Positions 7,696 to 14,273 of a stretch of 46,994 bases of DNA are shown here, piece by piece. The DNA lies in IMG/VR virus record IMGVR_UViG_3300036852_000016, positions 1-46,994 of that record; one strand, given 5' to 3'. Under the pieces are notes generated by a model that did not search any database, was not told where the DNA came from, and saw only the letters and a program-made list of their open reading frames with translations. Origin of the DNA: a virus. Position 1 is the stretch's first letter. Each line of letters starts with the position of its first letter. The position numbers and the translations under genes were made by a program.

Positions 7696-7710
7696 GCTCT
7701 CTCAGCATCC

Positions 7711-7739
7711 AGACTACCACATATAGCACTGAAAGTCAA
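7711..7739 (-). promoter_or_regulatory. Leftward sigma70-type promoter (late arm)
   Basis: Read leftward, TTGACT (7739-7734), a 17-bp spacer and TAGTCT (7716-7711) form a good -35/-10 pair. The -10 is preceded by TGTGG, exactly as in the rightward promoter at 8202-8230. The predicted start is near 7704, about 90 nt before the first leftward gene. Confidence 0.65.
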
Positions 7740-7909
7740 ATTTGTCACATCTTCATAATGAGAGGACAAGTTTTTCAGAATTATATATTATTTTTGGGAT
7801 GAGAAACTAGGTTCTTACAATAAGGAGTCTCTTTGTAATAAAAACTTCCCAAGACATTTAATCGTTATGGGCCGCAAGAATCGTGCCAACATGGGACCAC
7901 TACAGGATG

Positions 7910-7925
7910 CGTATACCGGTATACG
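7910..7925. promoter_or_regulatory. Perfect 16-bp palindrome (candidate operator)
   Basis: CGTATACCGGTATACG reads the same on both strands. Its core, TATACCGG/GGTATA, recurs at the candidate origin (9245-9253 and 9369-9385). A dimeric DNA-binding protein is the likely reader; the ribbon-helix-helix protein at 18068 is one candidate. Confidence 0.5.
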
Positions 7926-8007
7926 ACACCCCTACATATGGTGTGAAAATAAATGTCACTTGTAAGTCCTTTGTTTTCAATAGGTTGCCACATATTGTCA
8001 TAAGGTC

Positions 8008-8022
8008 TGACATAATGTGTCA
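8008..8022. promoter_or_regulatory. TGACA-N5-TGTCA inverted repeat (candidate operator)
   Basis: This is a perfect 5-5-5 inverted repeat. Related TGTCAC/GTGACA half-sites occur at about 7744, 7953 and 9680-9696, close to the promoters. A repressor or activator site is inferred. Confidence 0.4.
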
Positions 8023-8142
8023 CCTGCGCCTTCGCCTACGATATATGTAAGTTGTTGATAACAAAGGAGTTAAGCCACTTCCGGAAGCGAAAGCCTACCA
8101 TTGTAGACTTGGTATGCGTTATGCTTTATATACTGGTATGGA

Positions 8143-8163
8143 CGGCCTAACGCACGAAGGCCG
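8143..8163. other. GC-rich stem-loop upstream of the rightward promoter
   Basis: CGGCCT (8143-8148) and AGGCCG (8158-8163) are perfectly complementary around a 9-nt loop. There is no T-tract on either side. It could be a structural or protein-binding element. Confidence 0.35.
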
Positions 8164-8201
8164 AAACAACCCGGAAAGGCAGGTGAGTTAGAGAATAGGT
8201 G

Positions 8202-8230
8202 TTGACAAATCGGCCGACTTGTGGTAGACT
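8202..8230 (+). promoter_or_regulatory. Rightward sigma70-type promoter (early arm)
   Basis: TTGACA (8202-8207), a 17-bp spacer and TAGACT (8225-8230) form a near-consensus promoter. The predicted start is near 8237, followed by a 39-nt leader with a small GGGG/CCCC hairpin. The sequence AAATCGGCC and then ACTTGTGGTA in the spacer is echoed at 9626-9647, where the -35 box is missing. Confidence 0.75.
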
Positions 8231-8275
8231 GTCTCTACTGATGGGGTAATTCCGCCCCCGACTAAGAGAGGCTAC

Positions 8276-8626
8276 ATGAAAACACTGGTTGGCAAGTTCA
8301 CGTTCGCTATCCCGGACGGTCATCCGCAGGCTGGTGAGAAAATCGAAAAGGCTTTCGATTATTCTCAGACTGAGAACGACTCAGAAGCTTCCGGAATTAT
8401 GACCGAAAAGAAGTGGTCACTTTCCGGAATGGTGAACGACGTTCTCAAGGCGAACGCACGCAGCAATGCGTATCAGGCTGCACTACTTCCGTATCGTCCA
8501 TCGGAAGTATCGCCTGAGGATATCAAGGAGCGGATGATTCGAGATTACATCCGCCTTGGTATTCCGGAAGATACGGCACGCAAGCAGGTCGAAGCTTTGC
8601 TTGCAGCCGCGGCACCGACGGCGTAA
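8276..8626 (+). CDS. First early protein, unknown function
   Basis: The protein is 116 aa with ribosome site AGAGAGG just before ATG 8276. The start MKTLVGKFTFAIPDGHPQAG suggests a small beta domain. The second half is helical with YRPSEVSPEDIKERMIRDYI. Its G+C looks higher than most neighbours and its codons look adapted, as for the SSB-like gene at 17244. That suggests high early expression. I do not recognise a family with known activity. First-gene position behind a strong promoter fits host take-over or replication control. Confidence 0.85.
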   Translation: MKTLVGKFTFAIPDGHPQAGEKIEKAFDYSQTENDSEASGIMTEKKWSLSGMVNDVLKANARSNAYQAALLPYRPSEVSPEDIKERMIRDYIRLGIPEDTARKQVEALLAAAAPTA

Positions 8627-8678
8627 TCCGACGGGGGAAGGACACCAAACTTCCCCCACATTAAAAGGAGATACTATT

Positions 8679-8756
8679 ATGGACTATCCACTTGTAATCG
8701 GCTGCATTGTATATGTCATTCTCATGGGCGCTGTCGCACGATTCTGCATGAGGTAG
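8679..8756 (+). CDS. 25-aa membrane micropeptide
   Basis: ATG 8679 follows a very good ribosome site (AAAAGGAG, about 7 nt). The whole product is essentially one membrane helix (YPLVIGCIVYVILMGAVARF) with a short basic end. It lies between the first early gene and the candidate origin. Too short for family assignment, but the ribosome site and hydrophobic pattern together make it credible. Confidence 0.65.
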   Translation: MDYPLVIGCIVYVILMGAVARFCMR

Positions 8757-9035
8757 GGGTTTCCCCTACTATTTCCCACCTATAGCTAATCGCACAATTG
8801 CTTTCGCTACGCGAAAAAGTTATATGCTAATCGCATATTAATAATATTATCATTCTCTTTTGTTATCTTCGCCCTCCCGCGAAAGTCTCGCTACAATCGA
8901 ATATGAGCACGCGCGCAAGCCATCCAGCCAGTCAGGTATTCCCCTCTCGAATTCCCTTCCCATATTGAAGCCTGACGCTATTACGCTATATCCTGCGCGC
9001 AAGTCTCGATTCTATTTGACAGTCCAGCCACAAAG

Positions 9036-9051
9036 AGCATAATATTATGCT
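9036..9051. repeat. Perfect 16-bp AT-rich palindrome
   Basis: AGCATAATATTATGCT is fully self-complementary. It shares the AATATTAT core with the four TAATATTATC decamers in this region. A protein-binding or melting element at the origin is possible. Confidence 0.5.
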
Positions 9052-9131
9052 AACTATACTATTATCTTAACCATTCTGAGAAAAAACATTGAATCAGATA
9101 TACTTCCGGAACCCTAATTCTCCTAATACCA

Positions 9132-9174
9132 TACTGTCTCCTTACTGTTTCCTATCTGTCTCCCTACTGTCTCC
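9132..9174 (+). repeat. Left iteron array (four 11-bp units)
   Basis: Units are TACTGTCTCC (9132), TACTGTTTCC (9143), TATCTGTCTCC (9153) and TACTGTCTCC (9165). Spacing is 10-12 bp, close to one helical turn, so a protein would bind one face of the DNA. Confidence 0.7.
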
Positions 9175-9440
9175 TACCGGTCTTTTTGGGTCAAGTGCTT
9201 GACTGTCAACGACTTACACGAAAGGGGGGGACTCCGGCTATGGCCTATACCGGCATTTGTGCCACTTTGGGCTACAGTTAGGGGTTGTGGTTCTTTCTTT
9301 ATTTTTTTTTTTTTTTTTAATAATATATACCATAATAATATCCCATCCCAAACATGGGATTTAATGGTGGTATAGGCTATACCGGAAGTCGGGGGGTTGG
9401 CCCTAACTGCCTCAGAATCAACGACTTAGGCCCGATTCGG

Positions 9441-9495
9441 CAGTAGGGAAACAGTAGGGAAAGAGTAGGGAAATGGGAGGGAAACAGTAGGGAAC
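9441..9495 (-). repeat. Right iteron array (five 11-bp units, inverted)
   Basis: Units are CAGTAGGGAAA (9441), CAGTAGGGAAA (9452), GAGTAGGGAAA (9463), TGGGAGGGAAA (9474) and CAGTAGGGAAC (9485). The period is exactly 11 bp. The complement, TTTCCCTACTG, matches the left array motif. Confidence 0.75.
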
Positions 9496-9620
9496 CCGGA
9501 GTTTAGTGTTTCCGTTATTCAATTGAGAACTATGCAATATTATAATATTATCAATCTGATACCATGAAGAAGCGAAACACTAATATTATCTTCGCCTTTT
9601 GTTCGCTGTGTCTAAAAGAC

Positions 9621-9658
9621 TGTGGTAAATCGGCCACACTTGTGGTAATTTTACCACA
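9621..9658. promoter_or_regulatory. Tandem TGTGG/CCACA inverted repeats (operator candidates)
   Basis: TGTGGTAAATCGGCCACA (9621-9638) and TGTGGTAATTTTACCACA (9641-9658; 8-bp perfect arms) sit side by side. They lie about 30 bp upstream of the -35 box at 9690. The first resembles the spacer of the 8202 promoter. Repressor or activator sites are inferred. Confidence 0.55.
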
Positions 9659-9679
9659 GCGAAAGCACAACAGCTTGTG

Positions 9680-9696
9680 GTGACAAATTTTGTCAC
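9680..9696. promoter_or_regulatory. 17-bp palindrome overlapping the -35 box
   Basis: GTGACAAATTTTGTCAC has perfect 8-bp arms around one base. Its right arm overlaps the TTGTCA -35 element at 9690-9695. A protein bound here would block or tune the promoter of the replication operon. Confidence 0.6.
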
Positions 9697-9717
9697 ACTA
9701 TTAGTAGTTGGTATAAG
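9690..9717 (+). promoter_or_regulatory. Promoter of the replication operon
   Basis: TTGTCA (9690-9695), a 16-bp spacer and TATAAG (9712-9717) make a plausible sigma70-type promoter. It lies about 85 bp upstream of the 9804 gene. The leader contains the hairpin GTGTCC/GGACAC (9742-9761). Confidence 0.55.
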
Positions 9718-9741
9718 ACTTGCATCTTGTAGTGCCGTAAG

Positions 9742-9761
9742 GTGTCCGCCAAATAGGACAC
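9742..9761 (+). other. Leader stem-loop upstream of the replication operon
   Basis: GTGTCC and GGACAC pair around an 8-nt loop. It is placed shortly after the predicted transcription start, like the leader hairpin of the leftward operon at 7655. Confidence 0.45.
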
Positions 9762-9803
9762 TAATATTATCAACTATTTTCAGAATAACCCTCAGGAGTC
9801 AAA

Positions 9804-10538
9804 ATGGAAAGAATCAGAAAAGGTAATGATTATTTCGGTGAATGTGAATGCTGTGATGCTTCACATACTGAAGAAAATCCTGTCAAGATTACAGTCCACT
9901 ACGGTAATATGTGGTTCTGTGATTCTTGCTGGGCCAAAGAATCAGAAGTTACCAAAGAGTTAAAAGCTACTAATCAAGTCCAGAATGTAGTTACCAACGC
10001 CTTGCGCGAAGCGGCACACGTTGATAATACCGTGCAAGTCCGGACGGATTTATTCAACGCTCAAACAGTTTCCATTATCAATCTGAAAGCTGAGATTGAT
10101 AACAATCCAGAAATCGTGAATAAACCATATGTGCTCGCTGAGCAACTTATGGCGCGTTTCGAGAAATTCAAATCAGTAATCTTCGAATATAATGAGAAGA
10201 TTGTTGAAGCGAATAACGCTCAAAAAGCCATCCAAGTATATCTTAATCAGATGGCGAATCAATTGCGTAGTGAAGAACGTGAAAAACTTAAGATTGCTGA
10301 TATTTCGTATCAGCCTGCCAAAGTAAAGCCTGTCACTCCACGTTCTATTAAAACTACCGGAACTAAGAAGTCTACTAAACTCGATAAAGTTGAGCTTCGC
10401 AAGTATGCTGCGGAGTTAGGCGTAGCAGAATTTACACTTCAGATGGTAGTAGTTGCGAAAGGATGCAGTATTCAAGAGGCTGCGGAAATGCTCAAAAAGA
10501 GTATTAATGCTGCTAAAACTCAGACTGCTACGGAGTAA
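9804..10538 (+). CDS. Zinc-binding helical protein, first gene of the replication operon
   Basis: The 244-aa protein has ribosome site AGGAG before ATG 9804. An N-terminal four-cysteine cluster (GECECCDASH, then WFCDSCWAKE) suggests a zinc ribbon. The middle (residues about 55-170) is a long helical region (NPEIVNKPYVLAEQLMARFE). The C-terminus is basic and helical (VELRKYAAELGVAEFTLQMV). Its place beside the iteron region makes it a candidate origin-binding protein, but I recognise no initiator family. Function unknown. Confidence 0.85.
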   Translation: MERIRKGNDYFGECECCDASHTEENPVKITVHYGNMWFCDSCWAKESEVTKELKATNQVQNVVTNALREAAHVDNTVQVRTDLFNAQTVSIINLKAEIDNNPEIVNKPYVLAEQLMARFEKFKSVIFEYNEKIVEANNAQKAIQVYLNQMANQLRSEEREKLKIADISYQPAKVKPVTPRSIKTTGTKKSTKLDKVELRKYAAELGVAEFTLQMVVVAKGCSIQEAAEMLKKSINAAKTQTATE

Positions 10539-10543
10539 CTACT

Positions 10544-10732
10544 ATGATAACTATTTTTGAATATCAACAGGGAATAGACATTCTTACTCGTAAATATTTC
10601 TTCGGTGAAATTACCAGCGAAGAATATATGAAAGGTATGAATGAATTATCATCCAAATACTATAAAGTCATTCCACGTTCGGAAGAACGTCAATTGTGGA
10701 AAGACAAATATGGAGAAAAGGACGATATCTAA
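10544..10732 (+). CDS. SHOCT-like small protein
   Basis: The 62-aa product contains ILTRKYFFGEITSEEYMKGM, the 'L...G.IT.EEY...' pattern of SHOCT helical hairpins that often tether or oligomerise other proteins. It is the middle gene of a tight cluster and its stop is adjacent to the start of the SprT-SNF2 gene. A partner role with that protein is inference. Confidence 0.65.
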   Translation: MITIFEYQQGIDILTRKYFFGEITSEEYMKGMNELSSKYYKVIPRSEERQLWKDKYGEKDDI

Positions 10733-12940
10733 ATGAATCGAAATACTGCAACAAAACTATTACGCGACGAATTAGATAAGCATGGACTTAATGATTGGTC
10801 CATTCGTCTAATTCCTAGTGATAATGCATTAGGTCTGTGCAGTCATACAGATAAATGTATTATACTCAACGCTCACCATGTAGATACACATCCTGAACCT
10901 GAAATTAAGGATACTATTCTACATGAGATTGCACACGCATTAGTTGGTCCTAATCATGACCATGATGCTACATGGACAACTAAAGCAATGGAGTTAGGAT
11001 GTAATAACCTAACTAAATGTGCAACAATAAGTTTGGACCCTCGTATCATTGACGCGATTCGCTCTGGTGCTACTATTCAAGTAGAATTTGAAGAACCCAC
11101 TATTGAGCGTAACGTCAAAGTCGAGGAAAAGGTTTACAGACCTAAATATCAGGTAACACGCTTACAGGATAAATGTCCTGAGTGTGGTAAGGTCGCCGTC
11201 GAGAAGTTTGCAATTAATACTGTGGACAAAGAAGGTAATGAAGTAAAGCTCATTACTCTTGAATGCTTCCACATTATTAAGAAGGTAATTCCACGCGCTA
11301 CTCAGTATGAGACTATGGTTAGTAATGATTGGAAGCCTGAAATTAAAGCTTGCAAACATGACTGGCCCACTAAAGAGGAAGCGCGTGAGAAGCATATTCC
11401 TAGCAATTGCTGTAAGAAGTGTGGAGAATTCAAACTCTATAACTTCCAGACAGTAGGTGCTCGTGCTGCGGAAGTAGCATTAGCTGTGCAGAAGGGTTAT
11501 GGAATCTTCGATGATATGGGCCTTGGTAAGACTATTCAGGCTCTAGCATTGTTGAGGTTCCATGCTAAGACTTATACACCTACGATGGTGGTTACTAAGT
11601 CTGCTATTAAGTTTCAGTGGTTTAAGGCTGCTGTTACATGGTTAGGTCCAGAATTCATCGGACAGATTATCTCAACGTCAAGAGACTATCTCATGCCGGG
11701 CCTCAAGTTGTATATCATTCCATATGATTTACTTCGTAGGTTCCCGCGTGAGAAATTACATGCATTAGGTATTAAGTTAGTAATACTTGATGAGGTTCAA
11801 CAGATTAAGAATCCTGATAGTTCGAGAACACAGGAAGTGCGTAAACTTGTGTCAGCTAATAGTGACTGCAAAGTCATTGAATTATCTGGCACACCTTGGA
11901 AGAATCGTGGTAGTGAATTCTTCCCCGCGCTCAATTTAATTGACCCTGTGAAGTTTCACAGTTATCAGCATTACTTAGATACATGGGTTGAATTCTATTA
12001 CGAAGGCGCCAAGAAAAAGATGGGCGGTATTCGTAATGTGAAGAAATTCAAGGAATACACTTCATCACTCATTATGCGTCGTGAGTATAATGAAGTGATG
12101 GATGAATTCCCTGAAATTAATCGTATGAAGTTGCCTGTGCAACTTGATGACTTACAACAGTCTACATACGATGACTCAGTATCAGAATTCGTTGAATGGT
12201 ATAATGAGTATGTTATCGGTGGTGAGGAAGATAAGATATCTGGTATCGAAATCCTCGCAAAAATGGCGCGTATGCGTCATATCACCGGACTTGCTAAGAT
12301 ACCAGCAACATTAGGTTTCCTCGAACAGTTTATTGAGGATACCGACAGGAAGATTGTAGTATTTGTCCATCATAAAGACGTTGGGCAATTGCTGATAAGC
12401 GCACTTACCAATTGTAGCAAGGAAACTAATCCTGATTGGTATGAGTTCGCACAAGAATTACGTAATCAGGGAATTAAAGTATTCTCATACACTAGTGAGC
12501 ATACTGGTAAACCTGCTGGATATCAGTTACAAGAGGACTTTAACGCTACTAAACGCTGTATCATGATTGCATCTACACTAGCGTGTGGTGAGGGATTAAA
12601 CCTTCAAACATGCGCTGATACTATGATGCATGAGAGACAGTGGAATCCTCAGAATGAGGACCAAGCTGCGCCGGGACGTTTCCGTCGTATTGGTCAGGCG
12701 TCAAGTGTTATCAATATCACGTTCCCTGAGGGGGAAGGAACTATTGATGAACATCTTGATGTAATTGTCGAAACCAAGCGTCGTAATTTCCATGCAGCCA
12801 TGAATAAGGGTGAAGCTCAGACATGGAATGAAGGCGAAATTGGTAAACAATTAGCAGAAGTAATTGTGCGTAAGCACAAAGAAAAATTCAAAGGTGTTAA
12901 GACTGCGGCTAAGTCTGTAACGGCTGCGGCCAGACTATAA
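10733..12940 (+). CDS. SprT-like protease fused to SNF2-family helicase
   Basis: This is a 735-aa fusion. Residues 1-100 are SprT-like, with LHEIAHALVG (H64, E65, H68) and then NHDHDATW (H77), the zinc-metalloprotease motif of Spartan/SprT proteins. Two cysteine pairs follow (CPECG near 148-151, CCKKCG near 226-230). The SNF2 core has Walker A DMGLGKT (261-267), motif II LDEVQ, motif III LSGTPWKN, motif V ACGEGLNLQT and motif VI GRFRRIGQ. Spartan enzymes digest proteins crosslinked to DNA and SNF2 motors displace proteins from DNA. A single enzyme that removes roadblocks from phage DNA is a reasonable inference. It sits directly downstream of the candidate origin. Confidence 0.9.
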   Translation: MNRNTATKLLRDELDKHGLNDWSIRLIPSDNALGLCSHTDKCIILNAHHVDTHPEPEIKDTILHEIAHALVGPNHDHDATWTTKAMELGCNNLTKCATISLDPRIIDAIRSGATIQVEFEEPTIERNVKVEEKVYRPKYQVTRLQDKCPECGKVAVEKFAINTVDKEGNEVKLITLECFHIIKKVIPRATQYETMVSNDWKPEIKACKHDWPTKEEAREKHIPSNCCKKCGEFKLYNFQTVGARAAEVALAVQKGYGIFDDMGLGKTIQALALLRFHAKTYTPTMVVTKSAIKFQWFKAAVTWLGPEFIGQIISTSRDYLMPGLKLYIIPYDLLRRFPREKLHALGIKLVILDEVQQIKNPDSSRTQEVRKLVSANSDCKVIELSGTPWKNRGSEFFPALNLIDPVKFHSYQHYLDTWVEFYYEGAKKKMGGIRNVKKFKEYTSSLIMRREYNEVMDEFPEINRMKLPVQLDDLQQSTYDDSVSEFVEWYNEYVIGGEEDKISGIEILAKMARMRHITGLAKIPATLGFLEQFIEDTDRKIVVFVHHKDVGQLLISALTNCSKETNPDWYEFAQELRNQGIKVFSYTSEHTGKPAGYQLQEDFNATKRCIMIASTLACGEGLNLQTCADTMMHERQWNPQNEDQAAPGRFRRIGQASSVINITFPEGEGTIDEHLDVIVETKRRNFHAAMNKGEAQTWNEGEIGKQLAEVIVRKHKEKFKGVKTAAKSVTAAARL

Positions 12941-12951
12941 GGAGACTATTA

Positions 12952-13257
12952 ATGAATTTCTTCACTCGCATTAACTCAATGGGCCTGACTTATCATTTCA
13001 CTAGAAAGAATGATAAGCAGACTTCTGTTGTGTGTAATCGTAAATCGATTATACTTGACATGCCACTTGAGGAAATAGCTCAATGTTATTACAATTGGCA
13101 AATGAGAGGAATGCATATTCAGAATGCGTTCCCCAATATGCCGGCAGAACAGCGTGAATTTCTACTCACTAGTATTACTCCAACTGAGTGGAATGAAATA
13201 TTCAAAGATAAGTCATACTCCACCGATTTGTGGAATTTGTGCATTGGAAATGAATAA
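12952..13257 (+). CDS. Conserved small phage protein with a REF-L-TP-EW motif
   Basis: The 101-aa protein has ribosome site AAGGAG before ATG 12952. It contains MPLEEIAQCYYNWQMRGMHI and EQREFLLTSITPTEWNEIF, a pattern familiar from short phage proteins ('...REFL.TGITP.EWD..F') of unknown role. It is translated immediately after the helicase. No catalytic motif is visible. Confidence 0.8.
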   Translation: MNFFTRINSMGLTYHFTRKNDKQTSVVCNRKSIILDMPLEEIAQCYYNWQMRGMHIQNAFPNMPAEQREFLLTSITPTEWNEIFKDKSYSTDLWNLCIGNE

Positions 13258-13378
13258 CAAATTCCACGGTATTAATCGTAAGAAGTGGGATGGACCTAGG
13301 GCCGAAAGTATGCGTCAGTATGCTATTCGCTGGCGTCAACGTAATCCTCGGTATAGGCCAGAAACGACTAATGCTTAA
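13250..13378 (+). CDS. Small basic protein (42 aa)
   Basis: ATG 13250 overlaps the preceding stop by 8 nt. The product is strongly basic and Trp/Arg-rich (YAIRWRQRNPRYRPETTNA), suggesting nucleic-acid binding. The next gene starts one base after its stop. Expression is supported by coupling rather than by a separate ribosome site. Confidence 0.55.
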   Translation: MNNKFHGINRKKWDGPRAESMRQYAIRWRQRNPRYRPETTNA

Positions 13379-13379
13379 T

Positions 13380-13658
13380 ATGGAAAAATGGAAGCTACGT
13401 AACGGAAGCACAATAGTGTTTACGCCCAAGCGAAACAAGAATAAGTTAGCTCACAATGGTATTATGTGCAAAGTATTCGCATATGATGGCCCCGGCGGAG
13501 CACTACTCGGAAGTGGTTGGATTATCTATCGGGACGATGGTAATATGTCCTCGCCCGACCTATTTGACCTTAAGGGTGAGAAATTACCAGAAGGATGGTA
13601 TACACTTAGGGTCACTGATGAAACTAAACTGGTAGTGATACCAAGGATGGTTCAATGA
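13380..13658 (+). CDS. Small beta-rich phage protein
   Basis: The 92-aa product starts MEKWKLRNGSTIVFTPKRNK. An alternative ATG three codons upstream (13371) overlaps the previous gene. Strands at GIMCKVFAYDGPGGALLG and WYTLRVTDETKLVVIPRM suggest a small beta-barrel. No family recognised. Its stop overlaps the next start (ATGA). Confidence 0.65.
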   Translation: MEKWKLRNGSTIVFTPKRNKNKLAHNGIMCKVFAYDGPGGALLGSGWIIYRDDGNMSSPDLFDLKGEKLPEGWYTLRVTDETKLVVIPRMVQ

Positions 13659-13882
13659 TACATGTATATTGGGGAATAGTAACATTCCTCGCATTATGCG
13701 TAGGATTCATGTTAGGGCATGAGAAGGGTATAGATAATACTCTCAAATATTTTACTACTCATCCTATTCCAAGAGATTGGATTAAGATATGTCGCTTGGA
13801 CCATAGTGAATTGGTTAGAGAATCACATTCCAAGGGCATACAGTATGTAACTTGTCCAGATTGTGATGAGGAATTAAGCTAA
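13655..13882 (+). CDS. Small membrane protein with C-terminal CPDC
   Basis: The 75-aa ORF begins with a membrane helix (VYWGIVTFLALCVGFMLGHE). The soluble tail ends TCPDCDEELS, with a further Cys earlier (KICRLDH), possibly a half zinc-site. It overlaps both neighbours by a few bases. Localisation to the membrane in the early operon suggests interaction with a host envelope protein, but this is inference. Confidence 0.65.
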   Translation: MIHVYWGIVTFLALCVGFMLGHEKGIDNTLKYFTTHPIPRDWIKICRLDHSELVRESHSKGIQYVTCPDCDEELS

Positions 13883-14073
13883 TGGATACTAAGAACCTTG
13901 TCAAGAAGGTAACTGCAAGAGACAGAGAGATTAACTACCTATTAGGTGGTGGAGTCTCAAAGTTTCGACTAGTCGATTCTATTGCCAAACGAACTGAACA
14001 GTTTGACAATAGAGTCAAGAAGAATCGTAAACGTAATAAGGCTGCAAAGCAAAGTCGTAAGAGGAATCGATGA
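13882..14073 (+). CDS. Small highly basic protein
   Basis: The 63-aa product ends in a Lys/Arg-rich tail (RVKKNRKRNKAAKQSRKRNR), typical of nucleic-acid-binding extensions. The first half is helical (VKKVTARDREINYLLGGG). Its start shares one base with the preceding stop and its end overlaps the next start by four bases. Confidence 0.65.
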   Translation: MDTKNLVKKVTARDREINYLLGGGVSKFRLVDSIAKRTEQFDNRVKKNRKRNKAAKQSRKRNR

Positions 14074-14273
14074 TTCCAATCTATTTACACGAATACACCT
14101 TTACTATGATGAAACCCAATAAAATGGGTATTCAACAAGTAGTCGTAACTATCGTGACTGAAAGTAAGGAAAAGAATGACTTTGATGTCTCTGTGCAGGC
14201 AGAAGCATTATTTGAGGGAGACCTCAATGTCAGTCACAAAATACTGTTAGAGGGATACAAGAAAAATGTCTAA
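14070..14273 (+). CDS. Small beta-rich hypothetical protein
   Basis: The 67-aa protein contains alternating strands (MGIQQVVVTIVTESKEKNDF) and no cysteine or membrane segment. It is located just before the nuclease gene and overlaps its start by 8 nt. No family recognised. Confidence 0.65.
   Translation: MIPIYLHEYTFTMMKPNKMGIQQVVVTIVTESKEKNDFDVSVQAEALFEGDLNVSHKILLEGYKKNV

Larger units (their letters stand above)
7614..8275. promoter_or_regulatory. Divergent control region between the two transcription arms
   Basis: This 660-bp stretch lies between the leftward gene at 7613 and the rightward gene at 8276. I see no convincing gene in it. It contains a leftward and a rightward sigma70-type promoter, a leader stem-loop, a 16-bp palindrome (7910-7925), and several TGTCA/TGACA half-sites that form at least one inverted pair (8008-8022). 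A GC-rich stem-loop is at 8143-8163. The arrangement is that of a phage early control region. Confidence 0.8.
9132..9495. other. Candidate replication origin with inverted iteron arrays
   Basis: On the left, four units of about 11 bp related to TACTGTCTCC run at 9132-9174. On the right, five 11-bp units of CAGTAGGGAAA type run at 9441-9495, which is the same motif on the opposite strand. Between them are a 17-T run (9302-9318), an AT-rich stretch, the hairpin ATCCCAT/ATGGGAT (9340-9360) and the near-perfect palindrome GGTATAG-G-CTATACC (9369-9383). Directly repeated CTATACCGG occurs at 9245 and 9377. Iterons facing an AT-rich melting zone are the classic layout of a theta origin. No initiator is obvious; the genes at 9804 and 23129 are candidates. 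Confidence 0.65.
8757..9803. other. Gene-free region with candidate origin and second control region
   Basis: I see no convincing gene in these 1,047 bp. In order the region holds a small hairpin (8802-8816), a 16-bp palindrome (9036-9051), and rightward iterons (9132-9174). A 17-T tract with an AT-rich core follows (9302-9340), then two hairpins (9340-9360, 9369-9383) and leftward iterons (9441-9495). Three palindromic operator-like sites (9621-9696), a promoter (9690-9717) and a leader hairpin (9742-9761) come last. The decamer TAATATTATC occurs four times on the + strand (8842, 9543, 9581, 9762). Confidence 0.75.

Noticed and set aside
7867-7965. 32-codon ORF on the + strand in the control region (MGRKNRANMGPLQDAYTG...)
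   Set aside because: It reads like protein and spans the 16-bp palindrome, but there is no ribosome site and it lies between divergent promoters. Kept only as a possibility.
8860-9042. 60-codon ORF on the + strand near the origin
   Set aside because: It needs a TTG start, has no ribosome site and no domain pattern, and lies in the gene-free region.
9302-9318. 17-T run as an intrinsic terminator
   Set aside because: No GC-rich hairpin lies directly upstream on either strand; it is better explained as part of the AT-rich origin core.
7614-9803. tRNA genes in the gene-free regions
   Set aside because: I looked for cloverleaf-like pairing and TTCRA motifs by eye and found none; a tRNAscan run would be decisive.
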